Source of the DNA: WVZL01 sp041862375
Lineage (GTDB): Bacteria; Acidobacteriota; Aminicenantia; Aminicenantales; Aminicenantaceae
Assembly: GCA_041862375.1 (NCBI GenBank)
Contig: JBGVTE010000136.1
Location: 1 to 19,464 of the forward strand
Length of the DNA stretch: 19,464 nt
Direction: 5' to 3'
The notes under the pieces: generated by a model
Told to the model about the DNA's origin: nothing
The model's input: only the letters and a program-made list of their open reading frames with translations
The model's database searches: none
Position numbers and translations under genes: made by a program
Part shown: positions 13,811-19,464 of the stretch, piece after piece
How positions within the stretch are numbered: the stretch's first letter is position 1
Layout of the letters: every line of letters starts with the position of its first letter

Positions 13811-16584
13811 GGAGATTAAGACCTATGGAACAACGAAGAAAAGAACATAGGATTGTCGTCCTTAAGATAAATGGCGAAGAACATTCTGTTGCCGTAAAAG
13901 ATGGAGAAACTCTTCTGGATGTTCTCAGAGGCAGACTGAGACTCACAGGAACTAAGAAAGGATGTAACCTTGGAGTCTGCGGCGCCTGCACGGTTCTTGT
14001 AAACGGGGAGCCAAAGAATAGCTGCCTCCTTCTGGCATCATCCTGTGAGGGGGTAGAAATAAACACCATCGAAGGAATTGCCCAAGGAGGAATGCTTCAT
14101 CCCCTCCAGCGTTCCTTTATCAACTATGGAGCTATCCAGTGCGGTTTTTGCACTCCAGGCATGATTATGAGTGCCCTGGCGCTGATTAAACAGAATGCCA
14201 GACCTTCTGAGGAGGAAATCAAAGAAGCCCTTTCGGGCAACCTGTGTCGTTGTACAGGTTATGTCCGCATTATTGAAGCCGTGAAAAATTGGAAAAAATA
14301 CGAAAACAAGAAGAGCCCTCCACCTCAATCCGATGATCTTTCTCAATTTGCAACTGTAGGAAGAAGTATGCCGCGGGTGGATGCAGCTGATAAAGTGACA
14401 GGTAGGGCCAAATTCACGGCTGATTATTATTTTGAGAACATGCTCTACGGAAAAATCCTCCATTCTCCAATTGCTCATGGCCTGATCAAAAAGATTGACG
14501 CTTCTGCAGCAGAAGCACTCCCTGGAGTCAAACTGGTTCTTACAGGAAAAGATGTGCCTGATATAACCTATGGCGTCTCCCCTGCTCGTTATGATGAGCA
14601 TGTCCTGGCCAAGGAGCGGGTCCGTTATGTGGGGGACGAAGTGGCTGCGGTAATTGCTGTGGATGAGGAAACGGCTGATAGAGCATTAAACCTGATCAAG
14701 ATTGAATACGAAGAGCTTCCCGCTGTTTTTAATCCGATGGAAGCTATCAACAAAGGAGCCCCTCAGCTTCATGATCGATATAAAGACAACATAAACACAT
14801 ATGTTGACCATCATTTTGGCAATATCGAAAAAGGATTTGCAGAGGCTGATTATATTCGAGAAGAAGAATTTGTAGGAAATCACACCTACCAGAATTCTCT
14901 TGAGCCTCATGCTTCTATTGCTTATTGGGATAATGACGGTTCAATCCTCGTCGTTTATTCCTCCACTCAGGTCCCCCACTACGTACAGTACATGTTGGCT
15001 CGAGTGCTCGATATACCTTTGGGAAATATTCGTGTCTTCCGCCCTCCAGTAGGAGGGGCATTCGGAGGGAAGTCTGAAACATCGCCTCTAGATTTAATCA
15101 CGGCCATTGCTTCGAAAAAGACAGGCAGACCGATGAAGATGGTTTATACCCGTGAAGAAATGTTTCTCCATGGTCGAGGAAGGCATAAGCAGTATATGAA
15201 ATTTAAAATAGGCGTCAAGAAAAATGGGAAAATAACCGCTGTTAAAAGCAAGATATACCTTGATGGAGGTGCATATACATCTTTCGGAATTGTTACCGCT
15301 TATTATGCTGGAAGCATGATTCCTACCCTCTATCAGATTCCAAATTACAGGTACGAGGGTTTCAGGGTCATGACCAACAAGCCTGCCTGTGGTGCCATGC
15401 GGGGAAATGGTGCCCCACAACCTCGTTTTGCATTTGAATGCCTGCTGAACATGATTGCCGACGATTTGGGGATTGATCCCATAGAGATACGCCTTACAAA
15501 TGCAATGAATCCCCACACAAGGACTTGCAATGACCTGGATGTTCGCAGTTGTGAGTTCAAGGCTACTCTTGAAGAGGTTGCAAGAAAGTCGGGGTGGAGT
15601 GAGAAGTACAAGAGCCTTCCTCCAGGGAAAGGAATAGGCATCGGATGTGGTGGATTTGTTTCTGGTGCCGGTTATGCCATATACAGAGGCCAGGTTCAGA
15701 GAAGCTCCGAGAAAAAACCTGAGACATTCGTCAAGAAAGCCGTATTTCCCCATTCAAACGCCATCGTAAAAATCAGTGAAGATGGTACCGCGGTTGTGCT
15801 GCTAATTTTAGCGGCAGAGATTGGCCAGGGCGCAGCCACTGTCCTTTCTCAAATCTGCGCCGAAACTTTGGGAATAAGCTTACACAGAGTGCGTATCAGA
15901 GCAGAAGATTCTGACATCAGTCCTCTTGACTTGGGAGCCTATTCTTCGCGAACAACACTGATGGGAGGGAATGCTGTTGCCCGGGCAAGCAGGGATGTCC
16001 TGGATAAGCTTTTTGCCCCAGTTTCAAAGATGTGGGCATGCGCCTCCAAAGATCTAACGGCTAAAGATAACCATATATTTTATAAAAGCGATAAATCAAA
16101 AGTCATAGAATGGGCAGAAGCCGCCCGCAAATATTTCAACGAGAATGGTCCTCTGGTTGGCACAGGCTGGTATAAACCTCCGGAAGGTCTTGGAGGAGAT
16201 TACAAAGGAGCAGCTGTTGGGACAAGCCCTGCTTTTTCATACGGAAGCTCCGTCTGTGAATGCATTGTCGATTTAGAAACAGGAAAAGTTAAAATTGAAA
16301 AGTTTACCGATTATCATGATTGTGGCACCCCTATCAATCCAAAAGCTGTCCATGGACAGGTGGAGGGAGCTGTTGTGATGGGTGCGGGTGAAACGATCAT
16401 GGAAGAAATCATTTATGACGAAAAGGGCAATATTTTAAATCCTAACCTTCATGACTACTTACTCATGACAATCAAAGACGCGCCTGAAATCTTTAGTGGT
16501 CTAGTTGACTCCTACGAACCAGAGGGGCCCTATGGAGCTAAGGAAGTCGGGGAAGGCGCTACCCTCCGCTTCTTAGACACCTGA
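13807..16584 (+). CDS. Fused [2Fe-2S] plus molybdenum large subunit, set 2, C-terminally truncated
   Basis: A 925-residue fusion. Residues 1-165 are a [2Fe-2S] subunit (Cys53, 58, 61, 73 and Cys112, 115, 147, 149); after a Pro/Ser linker, residues from about 182 are the molybdenum part, with LEPHA (365-369), GGAFGGK (416-422), GAMRGNG (529-535), EIGQG (671-675), SPLDLGAYSSRTT (705-717) and GAKEVGEG with Glu916. The SPLDLGAYSSR and GGDYKGAAVGTSPAFSYG blocks resemble 4-hydroxybenzoyl-CoA reductase alpha subunits. The protein stops nine residues after Glu916; the set-1 subunit continues 55 residues. The last codons and the stop lie inside a dispersed repeat. The start shown is a GTG overlapping the upstream stop; an ATG at 13825 is possible. 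Activity is uncertain because the lost segment packs in the core. Confidence 0.85.
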   Translation: MRRLRPMEQRRKEHRIVVLKINGEEHSVAVKDGETLLDVLRGRLRLTGTKKGCNLGVCGACTVLVNGEPKNSCLLLASSCEGVEINTIEGIAQGGMLHPLQRSFINYGAIQCGFCTPGMIMSALALIKQNARPSEEEIKEALSGNLCRCTGYVRIIEAVKNWKKYENKKSPPPQSDDLSQFATVGRSMPRVDAADKVTGRAKFTADYYFENMLYGKILHSPIAHGLIKKIDASAAEALPGVKLVLTGKDVPDITYGVSPARYDEHVLAKERVRYVGDEVAAVIAVDEETADRALNLIKIEYEELPAVFNPMEAINKGAPQLHDRYKDNINTYVDHHFGNIEKGFAEADYIREEEFVGNHTYQNSLEPHASIAYWDNDGSILVVYSSTQVPHYVQYMLARVLDIPLGNIRVFRPPVGGAFGGKSETSPLDLITAIASKKTGRPMKMVYTREEMFLHGRGRHKQYMKFKIGVKKNGKITAVKSKIYLDGGAYTSFGIVTAYYAGSMIPTLYQIPNYRYEGFRVMTNKPACGAMRGNGAPQPRFAFECLLNMIADDLGIDPIEIRLTNAMNPHTRTCNDLDVRSCEFKATLEEVARKSGWSEKYKSLPPGKGIGIGCGGFVSGAGYAIYRGQVQRSSEKKPETFVKKAVFPHSNAIVKISEDGTAVVLLILAAEIGQGAATVLSQICAETLGISLHRVRIRAEDSDISPLDLGAYSSRTTLMGGNAVARASRDVLDKLFAPVSKMWACASKDLTAKDNHIFYKSDKSKVIEWAEAARKYFNENGPLVGTGWYKPPEGLGGDYKGAAVGTSPAFSYGSSVCECIVDLETGKVKIEKFTDYHDCGTPINPKAVHGQVEGAVVMGAGETIMEEIIYDEKGNILNPNLHDYLLMTIKDAPEIFSGLVDSYEPEGPYGAKEVGEGATLRFLDT

Positions 16585-16628
16585 GCGGATTAGCGGCTGA
16601 AAAAGAAAGAGGGGGAGGGGGATTGTCA
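16562..16628 (+). repeat. Dispersed repeat, copy A (breaks the fused Mo gene)
   Basis: Shares TTCTTAGACACCTGAGCG (16570-16587) exactly with copy B, then a one-base difference and ATTAGCGGC, then a purine tail ending GGGGGATTnTCA. The upstream hairpin part of copy B is missing. The stop codon of the molybdenum gene (TGA, 16582-16584) is inside the repeat. Confidence 0.75.
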
Positions 16629-16668
16629 AGAGCAGAAAGAAACAATCTAAATATAAATGGAGGTTACA

Positions 16669-16905
16669 GTGAAAGAACTCGTTGAATCGATTGCCAAATC
16701 ATTAGTGGACAATCCAGACAAGGTGCAGGTTTCCCAATTAGACGGGGAGCAGAGCTCAATCATTGAATTAAAGGTTGCTCCAGAAGATTTGGGCAAGGTT
16801 ATTGGAAAACAGGGAAGAAATGCTCAGGCTATTAGAGTTATTCTAGGAGCTGCTGGGATGAAGGTGAAAAAGAGATTTACTTTCGAGTTAATCGAAAAGA
16901 GGTAG
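16669..16905 (+). CDS. khpA: KH-domain RNA-binding protein KhpA
   Basis: A 78-residue single KH-domain protein. The GKVIGKQGRNAQAIR segment contains the GxxG loop that grips single-stranded RNA, and the N-terminus VKELVESIAKSLVDNPDKV is the family's usual start. The GTG at 16669 is chosen because GGAGG (16659-16663) lies five bases upstream; the earlier in-frame ATG at 16657 overlaps that ribosome binding site and would add four residues. KhpA usually acts with KhpB as an RNA chaperone and is commonly encoded beside rpsP and rimM. Neither is here; the gene sits alone between two repeat copies, so its present place probably reflects rearrangement. Confidence 0.88.
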   Translation: MKELVESIAKSLVDNPDKVQVSQLDGEQSSIIELKVAPEDLGKVIGKQGRNAQAIRVILGAAGMKVKKRFTFELIEKR

Positions 16906-16982
16906 TTTGGTCAGTATAGGGAAATGATATTTATTTGTTTTTATTAACGCCCTGGGAGAAAGAAATACTATTCAAGAAAGTA

Positions 16983-17080
16983 TGAGGCGAATGGAAGCTA
17001 GATTTACCTGGCTTCCCGTTTCTTAGACACCTGAGCGAATTAGCGGCAAAGGATGAAAAAAGGGGGAAGGGGGATTCTCA
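16983..17080 (+). repeat. Dispersed repeat, copy B (longest copy)
   Basis: The most complete copy: a left part beginning TGAGGCGA, a hairpin, the shared TTCTTAGACACCTGAGCG core (17020-17037), AATTAGCGG and a purine tail GGGGGAAGGGGGATT. The left part matches copy C and the right part matches copy A, so all three belong to one family. It lies between khpA and the small secreted protein and contains no gene. Confidence 0.75.
16993..17024 (+). terminator. Hairpin inside repeat B, possible khpA terminator
   Basis: GGAAGCTAG (16993-17001) pairs with CTGGCTTCC (17008-17016) over nine bases with one G-U pair and a six-base loop, followed by CGTTTCTT. It lies 88 bases after the khpA stop. The T-tract is interrupted, so termination would be modest; the hairpin may instead belong to the repeat itself. 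Confidence 0.4.
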
Positions 17081-17158
17081 GTAATACATATACTGATATA
17101 CAAACCTGTATTGATCATGTATGATATCTCTAAAAATAGAAGTAAAAGGAGGATGTTA

Positions 17159-17635
17159 ATGAGAATCCATTGGTTATCTATTTGTCTAGTGTTTTTGGCA
17201 ATATGGATCATAAGCTCAGAGGCTTCGGGAGAAGTCCAAGAAGAATCATCAATAAAAGTCATCTCAGTTCACCGAGTTGAAAAACTAATTAAGAAAAAAA
17301 TAGGGGGGATCTTACCAGAAGAAGAACAATTTACTGCAAAAGATCGAGAGAAAAATGTTGTTTTAGCTTTGAGAATTGATAATATTTCTTATGAGGAATG
17401 GAGCGGGGCCAGCAAAAGAAAAGAGATATATGTTACAGATGATCAGAACCAGTATAGACCAGAAATTACAAGCGTTTCGTCTTCAACGGCAACAAAAGGC
17501 AATTGTTATATTCTTGTTTTTATTGTTCCAAAGACAATACTTAAATTTAAACTTGTGATCAGTGATTATTCTGTGTCCTTCGAAGCGAAGACGGAGATTG
17601 TTGAACAATTATACAGGCAAGAGTTATGTAAGTAA
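17159..17635 (+). CDS. Small secreted protein of unknown function
   Basis: A 158-residue protein that begins with a signal peptide: MRIHW, then a hydrophobic stretch to about residue 19, and a likely cleavage site after SEASG. The start at 17159 is chosen because AAGGAGG ends six bases before it; an upstream in-frame ATG at 17111 has no such site. The mature part has alternating hydrophobic and polar residues (LALRIDNISYEEW, KEIYVTDDQNQYRPEI, CYILVFIVPKTILKFKLVI), suggesting an immunoglobulin-like or other beta-sandwich fold of the kind seen in DUF4352-type exported domains. No catalytic motif is visible. It follows repeat copy B and is not tightly linked to either neighbour. Confidence 0.7.
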   Translation: MRIHWLSICLVFLAIWIISSEASGEVQEESSIKVISVHRVEKLIKKKIGGILPEEEQFTAKDREKNVVLALRIDNISYEEWSGASKRKEIYVTDDQNQYRPEITSVSSSTATKGNCYILVFIVPKTILKFKLVISDYSVSFEAKTEIVEQLYRQELCK

Positions 17636-17977
17636 GGTATAATTTCGAAGGGAAAACTGGGGAAAAAGGTGGCTTTTTTTAGCTGTTTTTATGGATGACA
17701 GTAAATAAACTTTATTAACTCAAATATTTTGCGGATAACAGAAGGATGCTGATCCTGGTATTGCTGAAGTAGAGGATGCTAAGGAGAGGCTGGCTGGGTT
17801 GAAGAGTAAGTAAATACCCCACCCATATCCCCCCAGGGGATGATTAGTATCAGATAAGCTGGGCTTGGATATGTAATACTGATTGAAGCATTTGCGGCCA
17901 CATTTATAAATTTGAATTGACAAGTTATTTTAGAAAGAAATAAGATGTGTTCATAACAATATTAAAGGGAGGGTAAA
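17636..17977. other. 342-base gap with a gene remnant
   Basis: No intact gene. It contains a short coding remnant (17739-17813), an A/T-rich imperfect hairpin with a T-run (17663-17680) that could weakly terminate the upstream gene, and a small ATCCCC/GGGGAT inverted repeat (17827-17841). The ribosome binding site of the next gene (GGAGGG) lies at its right end. Confidence 0.5.
17739..17813 (+). pseudogene. Possible 3' remnant of a TPR-protein gene
   Basis: In one frame, 24 codons before a TAA read QKDADPGIAEVEDAKERLAG followed by LKSK. The pattern ADPG-xxEVEDAKxRLAxL is typical of the last helix of tetratricopeptide-repeat proteins. The frame is closed by TAA just upstream and no start or ribosome binding site is present, so this would be the broken tail of a lost gene. 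The match is from pattern recognition on a short stretch. Confidence 0.35.
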
Positions 17978-19108
17978 ATGAACAGACAACTATTAATCCT
18001 ACTATTACTTTGTTTTCTCATCTTTTCTTCCTGTTCTTCTGAAAAAAAAGACTGGGAAAAGGCTGAATCTGAAAACACTATAGAGTCTTACCAGGTTTTC
18101 CTAAAAAGCCATACTAAAGGTCCCCTTGCTGATAAAGCAAGAGAAGTAATTTTCTTTAAACAGAATGAATCGATAAATACGGTTGGGGGATATATGACTT
18201 TTTTAAAACAATACCCCCAAGGACCTCTGGCAGATAAAGCACGTATAAAGCTAGAAGAACTCTATTTTACAGAGGCCCAATCAATAAATACTATCCCTGC
18301 ATTTGAGGCTTTTATAAAACAGAATCCCCAGGGAACTTTGTTAGATGAAGCACGGAAAGAAATTGAAACGCTTAAGAATCTACGGCATCAGGCATTTAGG
18401 CATACAAGAACAGCTAAGATTATTGTAGAGAAATCCTTCTGGGGGGCAGAGGCTGCATTTATTCCATTTGAAGATCACGCAAAAAAATTCATAAAAAATG
18501 CGGGACTTCACTTGGTTGAAACCGATGATGATGATTACGATGTTGTTTTGAAGCTACAGGCAAAAGGAGAGCCAAGGGGAGCTAGCTATATCCCTGAAGG
18601 CAGCGGTGGAAATCGTAGGTCTGTATACCGTTACACAGGCGCTTCTCTTTCGGGTACGGTCATTTTAGAAGTTCCAGGCTTACATACCTTCAAGAAAACA
18701 TTCAAGGGTGAAATAAAGCCTTCTCAAGAAATTAGTATACGATCTTCCCGTGCTTTAATTCTTGATTCTCCCTCTTCTGCACCTTTCGATTTAGCATACT
18801 CAAAGGCCGGTGTTTCCTCTAAACTGTTGGAGATGATGGGCACAGCTTATGGTTATACTTTTCTTTTATCTGCCTTGAAGGATGGAAATTGGGAAGTCAG
18901 CTATTATGCAACAAAGGCGCTTGGGGAGTTAGGTGATCCCCGTGCAGTTGAGCCGTTGATCACTGCCCTGAAGGATGAGGAATCCTCCATTCGAAGGGAT
19001 GCAGCAGACTCACTTAAGAATATAACTGGGGAAGATTTCGGTGAAGATCAGGAAAAGTGGCAAAAGTGGTGGAAGGAAAATAAAGAGAAATTTCTCAAAA
19101 AGAAATAA
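17978..19108 (+). CDS. Lipoprotein with helical and HEAT repeats
   Basis: A 376-residue exported lipoprotein; the signal ends with FSSC (Cys19) followed by Ser, and GGAGGG lies five bases before the ATG. Residues 33-126 hold three copies of a repeat of about 37 residues with the pattern NT(I/V)xxYxxFLKxxPQGPLADKAR (33-54, 67-89, 104-126), similar to Sel1/TPR-like helical hairpins. Residues 146-260 form a separate beta-rich domain, with an acidic run TDDDD at 182-186. Residues 290-350 are two HEAT repeats (FLLSALKDGNWEVSYYATKA and DPRAVEPLITALKDEESSIR). It ends in a tryptophan- and lysine-rich tail, KWQKWWKENKEKF. It probably works as a protein-binding scaffold in the periplasm or at the outer membrane; no enzymatic motif is visible. 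Confidence 0.85.
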   Translation: MNRQLLILLLLCFLIFSSCSSEKKDWEKAESENTIESYQVFLKSHTKGPLADKAREVIFFKQNESINTVGGYMTFLKQYPQGPLADKARIKLEELYFTEAQSINTIPAFEAFIKQNPQGTLLDEARKEIETLKNLRHQAFRHTRTAKIIVEKSFWGAEAAFIPFEDHAKKFIKNAGLHLVETDDDDYDVVLKLQAKGEPRGASYIPEGSGGNRRSVYRYTGASLSGTVILEVPGLHTFKKTFKGEIKPSQEISIRSSRALILDSPSSAPFDLAYSKAGVSSKLLEMMGTAYGYTFLLSALKDGNWEVSYYATKALGELGDPRAVEPLITALKDEESSIRRDAADSLKNITGEDFGEDQEKWQKWWKENKEKFLKKK

Positions 19109-19122
19109 ACTAGAGATTTAAT

Positions 19123-19197
19123 TGAGGCGAGCGGAAGCCAGCCTATCTTAGACTCATGATTCTTAATAACTGATCGAATTAGCGGATTGAAGGGGGG
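19123..19197 (+). repeat. Dispersed repeat, copy C (diverged)
   Basis: Begins TGAGGCGA-nn-GGAAGC like copy B, has CTTAGAC from the core, an inserted or replaced middle, then GATCGAATTAGCGG and a G-rich tail. The right arm of the B hairpin is missing. It lies 15 bases after the HEAT lipoprotein gene and ends where the threonine-dehydratase-like remnant begins. Confidence 0.65.
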
Positions 19198-19315
19198 AGC
19201 AGGGATATCCGCCCTATTGGCCGGGAAGGTAGAGATAAAGAGTGGACTAGTCTGCGTTGTGGTAAGCGGATCGAACTTGGATAAGAAGTATTTCAAGGAA
19301 GCATTAGGACTGTAG
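19193..19315 (+). pseudogene. 3' remnant of a threonine-dehydratase-like (PLP fold type II) gene
   Basis: The frame from GGA GCA GGG to TAG (19313-19315) reads GAGISALLAGKVEIKSGL, then VCVVVSGSNLDKKYFKEAL and GL. This matches the end of the catalytic domain of threonine/serine dehydratases, where GAG...AALLAGK is followed by the VxSGGN(I/V)D cofactor-binding segment; the second glycine is Ser here. Only about 40 codons remain, with no start or ribosome binding site. Upstream the frame runs directly into repeat copy C, so the 5' part of the gene was lost at the repeat. Confidence 0.6.
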
Positions 19316-19464
19316 TGGAAAGGCCAGAAGATTAAAAACTCTTTTGAATCAAATGAGATATCTAGCAATTAAATTATGCGACGTTCTTAAAAGAGATGGA
19401 TCAGGTCTCAATACTCGAGATTAGGGCGGGATGGCGTTTGTTAAATCTTGAATCTGGATAGATG

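Larger units (their letters stand above)
19109..19464. other. 356-base terminal stretch with repeat and gene remnant
   Basis: It holds repeat copy C and the 3' end of a threonine-dehydratase-like gene. From about 19316 to the window end there is no open frame of useful length, no tRNA-like fold and no clear terminator. Confidence 0.55.

Noticed and set aside
14038..14601. A 187-codon open frame on the minus strand within the fused molybdenum gene
   Set aside because: It is antisense to a gene with clear cysteine and cofactor motifs; its own translation looks like random sequence.
15094..15753. A 219-codon open frame on the minus strand within the fused molybdenum gene
   Set aside because: It is the longest shadow frame, but its sequence shows no family pattern and the plus-strand gene has conserved motifs throughout this stretch.
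17720..17923. A 67-codon open frame on the minus strand in the gap before the HEAT lipoprotein
   Set aside because: There is no ribosome binding site, and the opposite strand carries a more convincing gene remnant in the same place.
16562..19197. The repeats as a CRISPR array or as an insertion sequence with a transposase
   Set aside because: The copies are hundreds to two thousand bases apart with genes between them, diverge from each other, and no transposase or cas gene is present.
19048..19368. A 106-codon minus-strand open frame at the right end
   Set aside because: It spans the end of the HEAT lipoprotein, repeat copy C and the dehydratase remnant in antisense, so it is an accident of composition.

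Overview
This window comes from an anaerobic bacterium, most likely an uncultured lineage. The bacterial signs are lipoprotein signal peptides, a KhpA-type RNA-binding protein, strong GGAGG ribosome binding sites and TTGACA-type promoters. The anaerobic signs are a two-gene SufC/SufB iron-sulfur system without SufS, SufE or SufU, a free-standing HdrA-like iron-sulfur module with a ferredoxin, a CdhD/AcsC-like [4Fe-4S] protein, and two xanthine-dehydrogenase-family molybdenum enzymes. The HEAT-repeat lipoprotein and the paired molybdenum enzymes would suit groups such as Aminicenantes, but the sequence alone does not fix the phylum.

Left part (1-8451, all minus strand, AT-rich). From right to left in transcription order: an iron-sulfur protein (8451-7897); an ArsR-type regulator (7827-7465); a DUF318/ArsP-like permease with a small CxxC thioredoxin (7066-5762); then a run led by a second ArsR-type regulator (5603-3530) with another small thioredoxin, an unknown protein, a CoA-binding protein, an HdrA-like module and a ferredoxin; a minimal sufC-sufB pair (3251-1553); and a cupin, two half-size permeases and a lipoprotein thioredoxin cut by the window edge (1490-1). 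Permease plus thioredoxin occurs twice, once as a full-length permease with a cytosolic thioredoxin and once as a split permease with a lipoprotein thioredoxin. Both ArsR regulators carry a CVC metal-binding motif, and an ATGATAAT half-site recurs at three promoters, so a thiol/metalloid-responsive regulon is plausible.

Middle (8676-16584, plus strand, visibly more GC-rich from about 9178). An unknown 166-residue protein is separated by one base from a tightly packed set of five molybdenum-hydroxylase genes: FAD subunit, [2Fe-2S] subunit, Mo subunit, second FAD subunit, and a fused [2Fe-2S]-Mo subunit. The fused gene ends abruptly in a dispersed repeat and lacks about 45 C-terminal residues.

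Right part (16585-19464, plus strand). khpA, a small secreted protein and a HEAT-repeat lipoprotein are separated by three diverged copies of one repeat family and by two gene remnants: a possible TPR-protein tail and the 3' end of a threonine-dehydratase-like gene. Two of the three repeat copies sit exactly where a gene is broken, which is the most unusual structural signal in the window.
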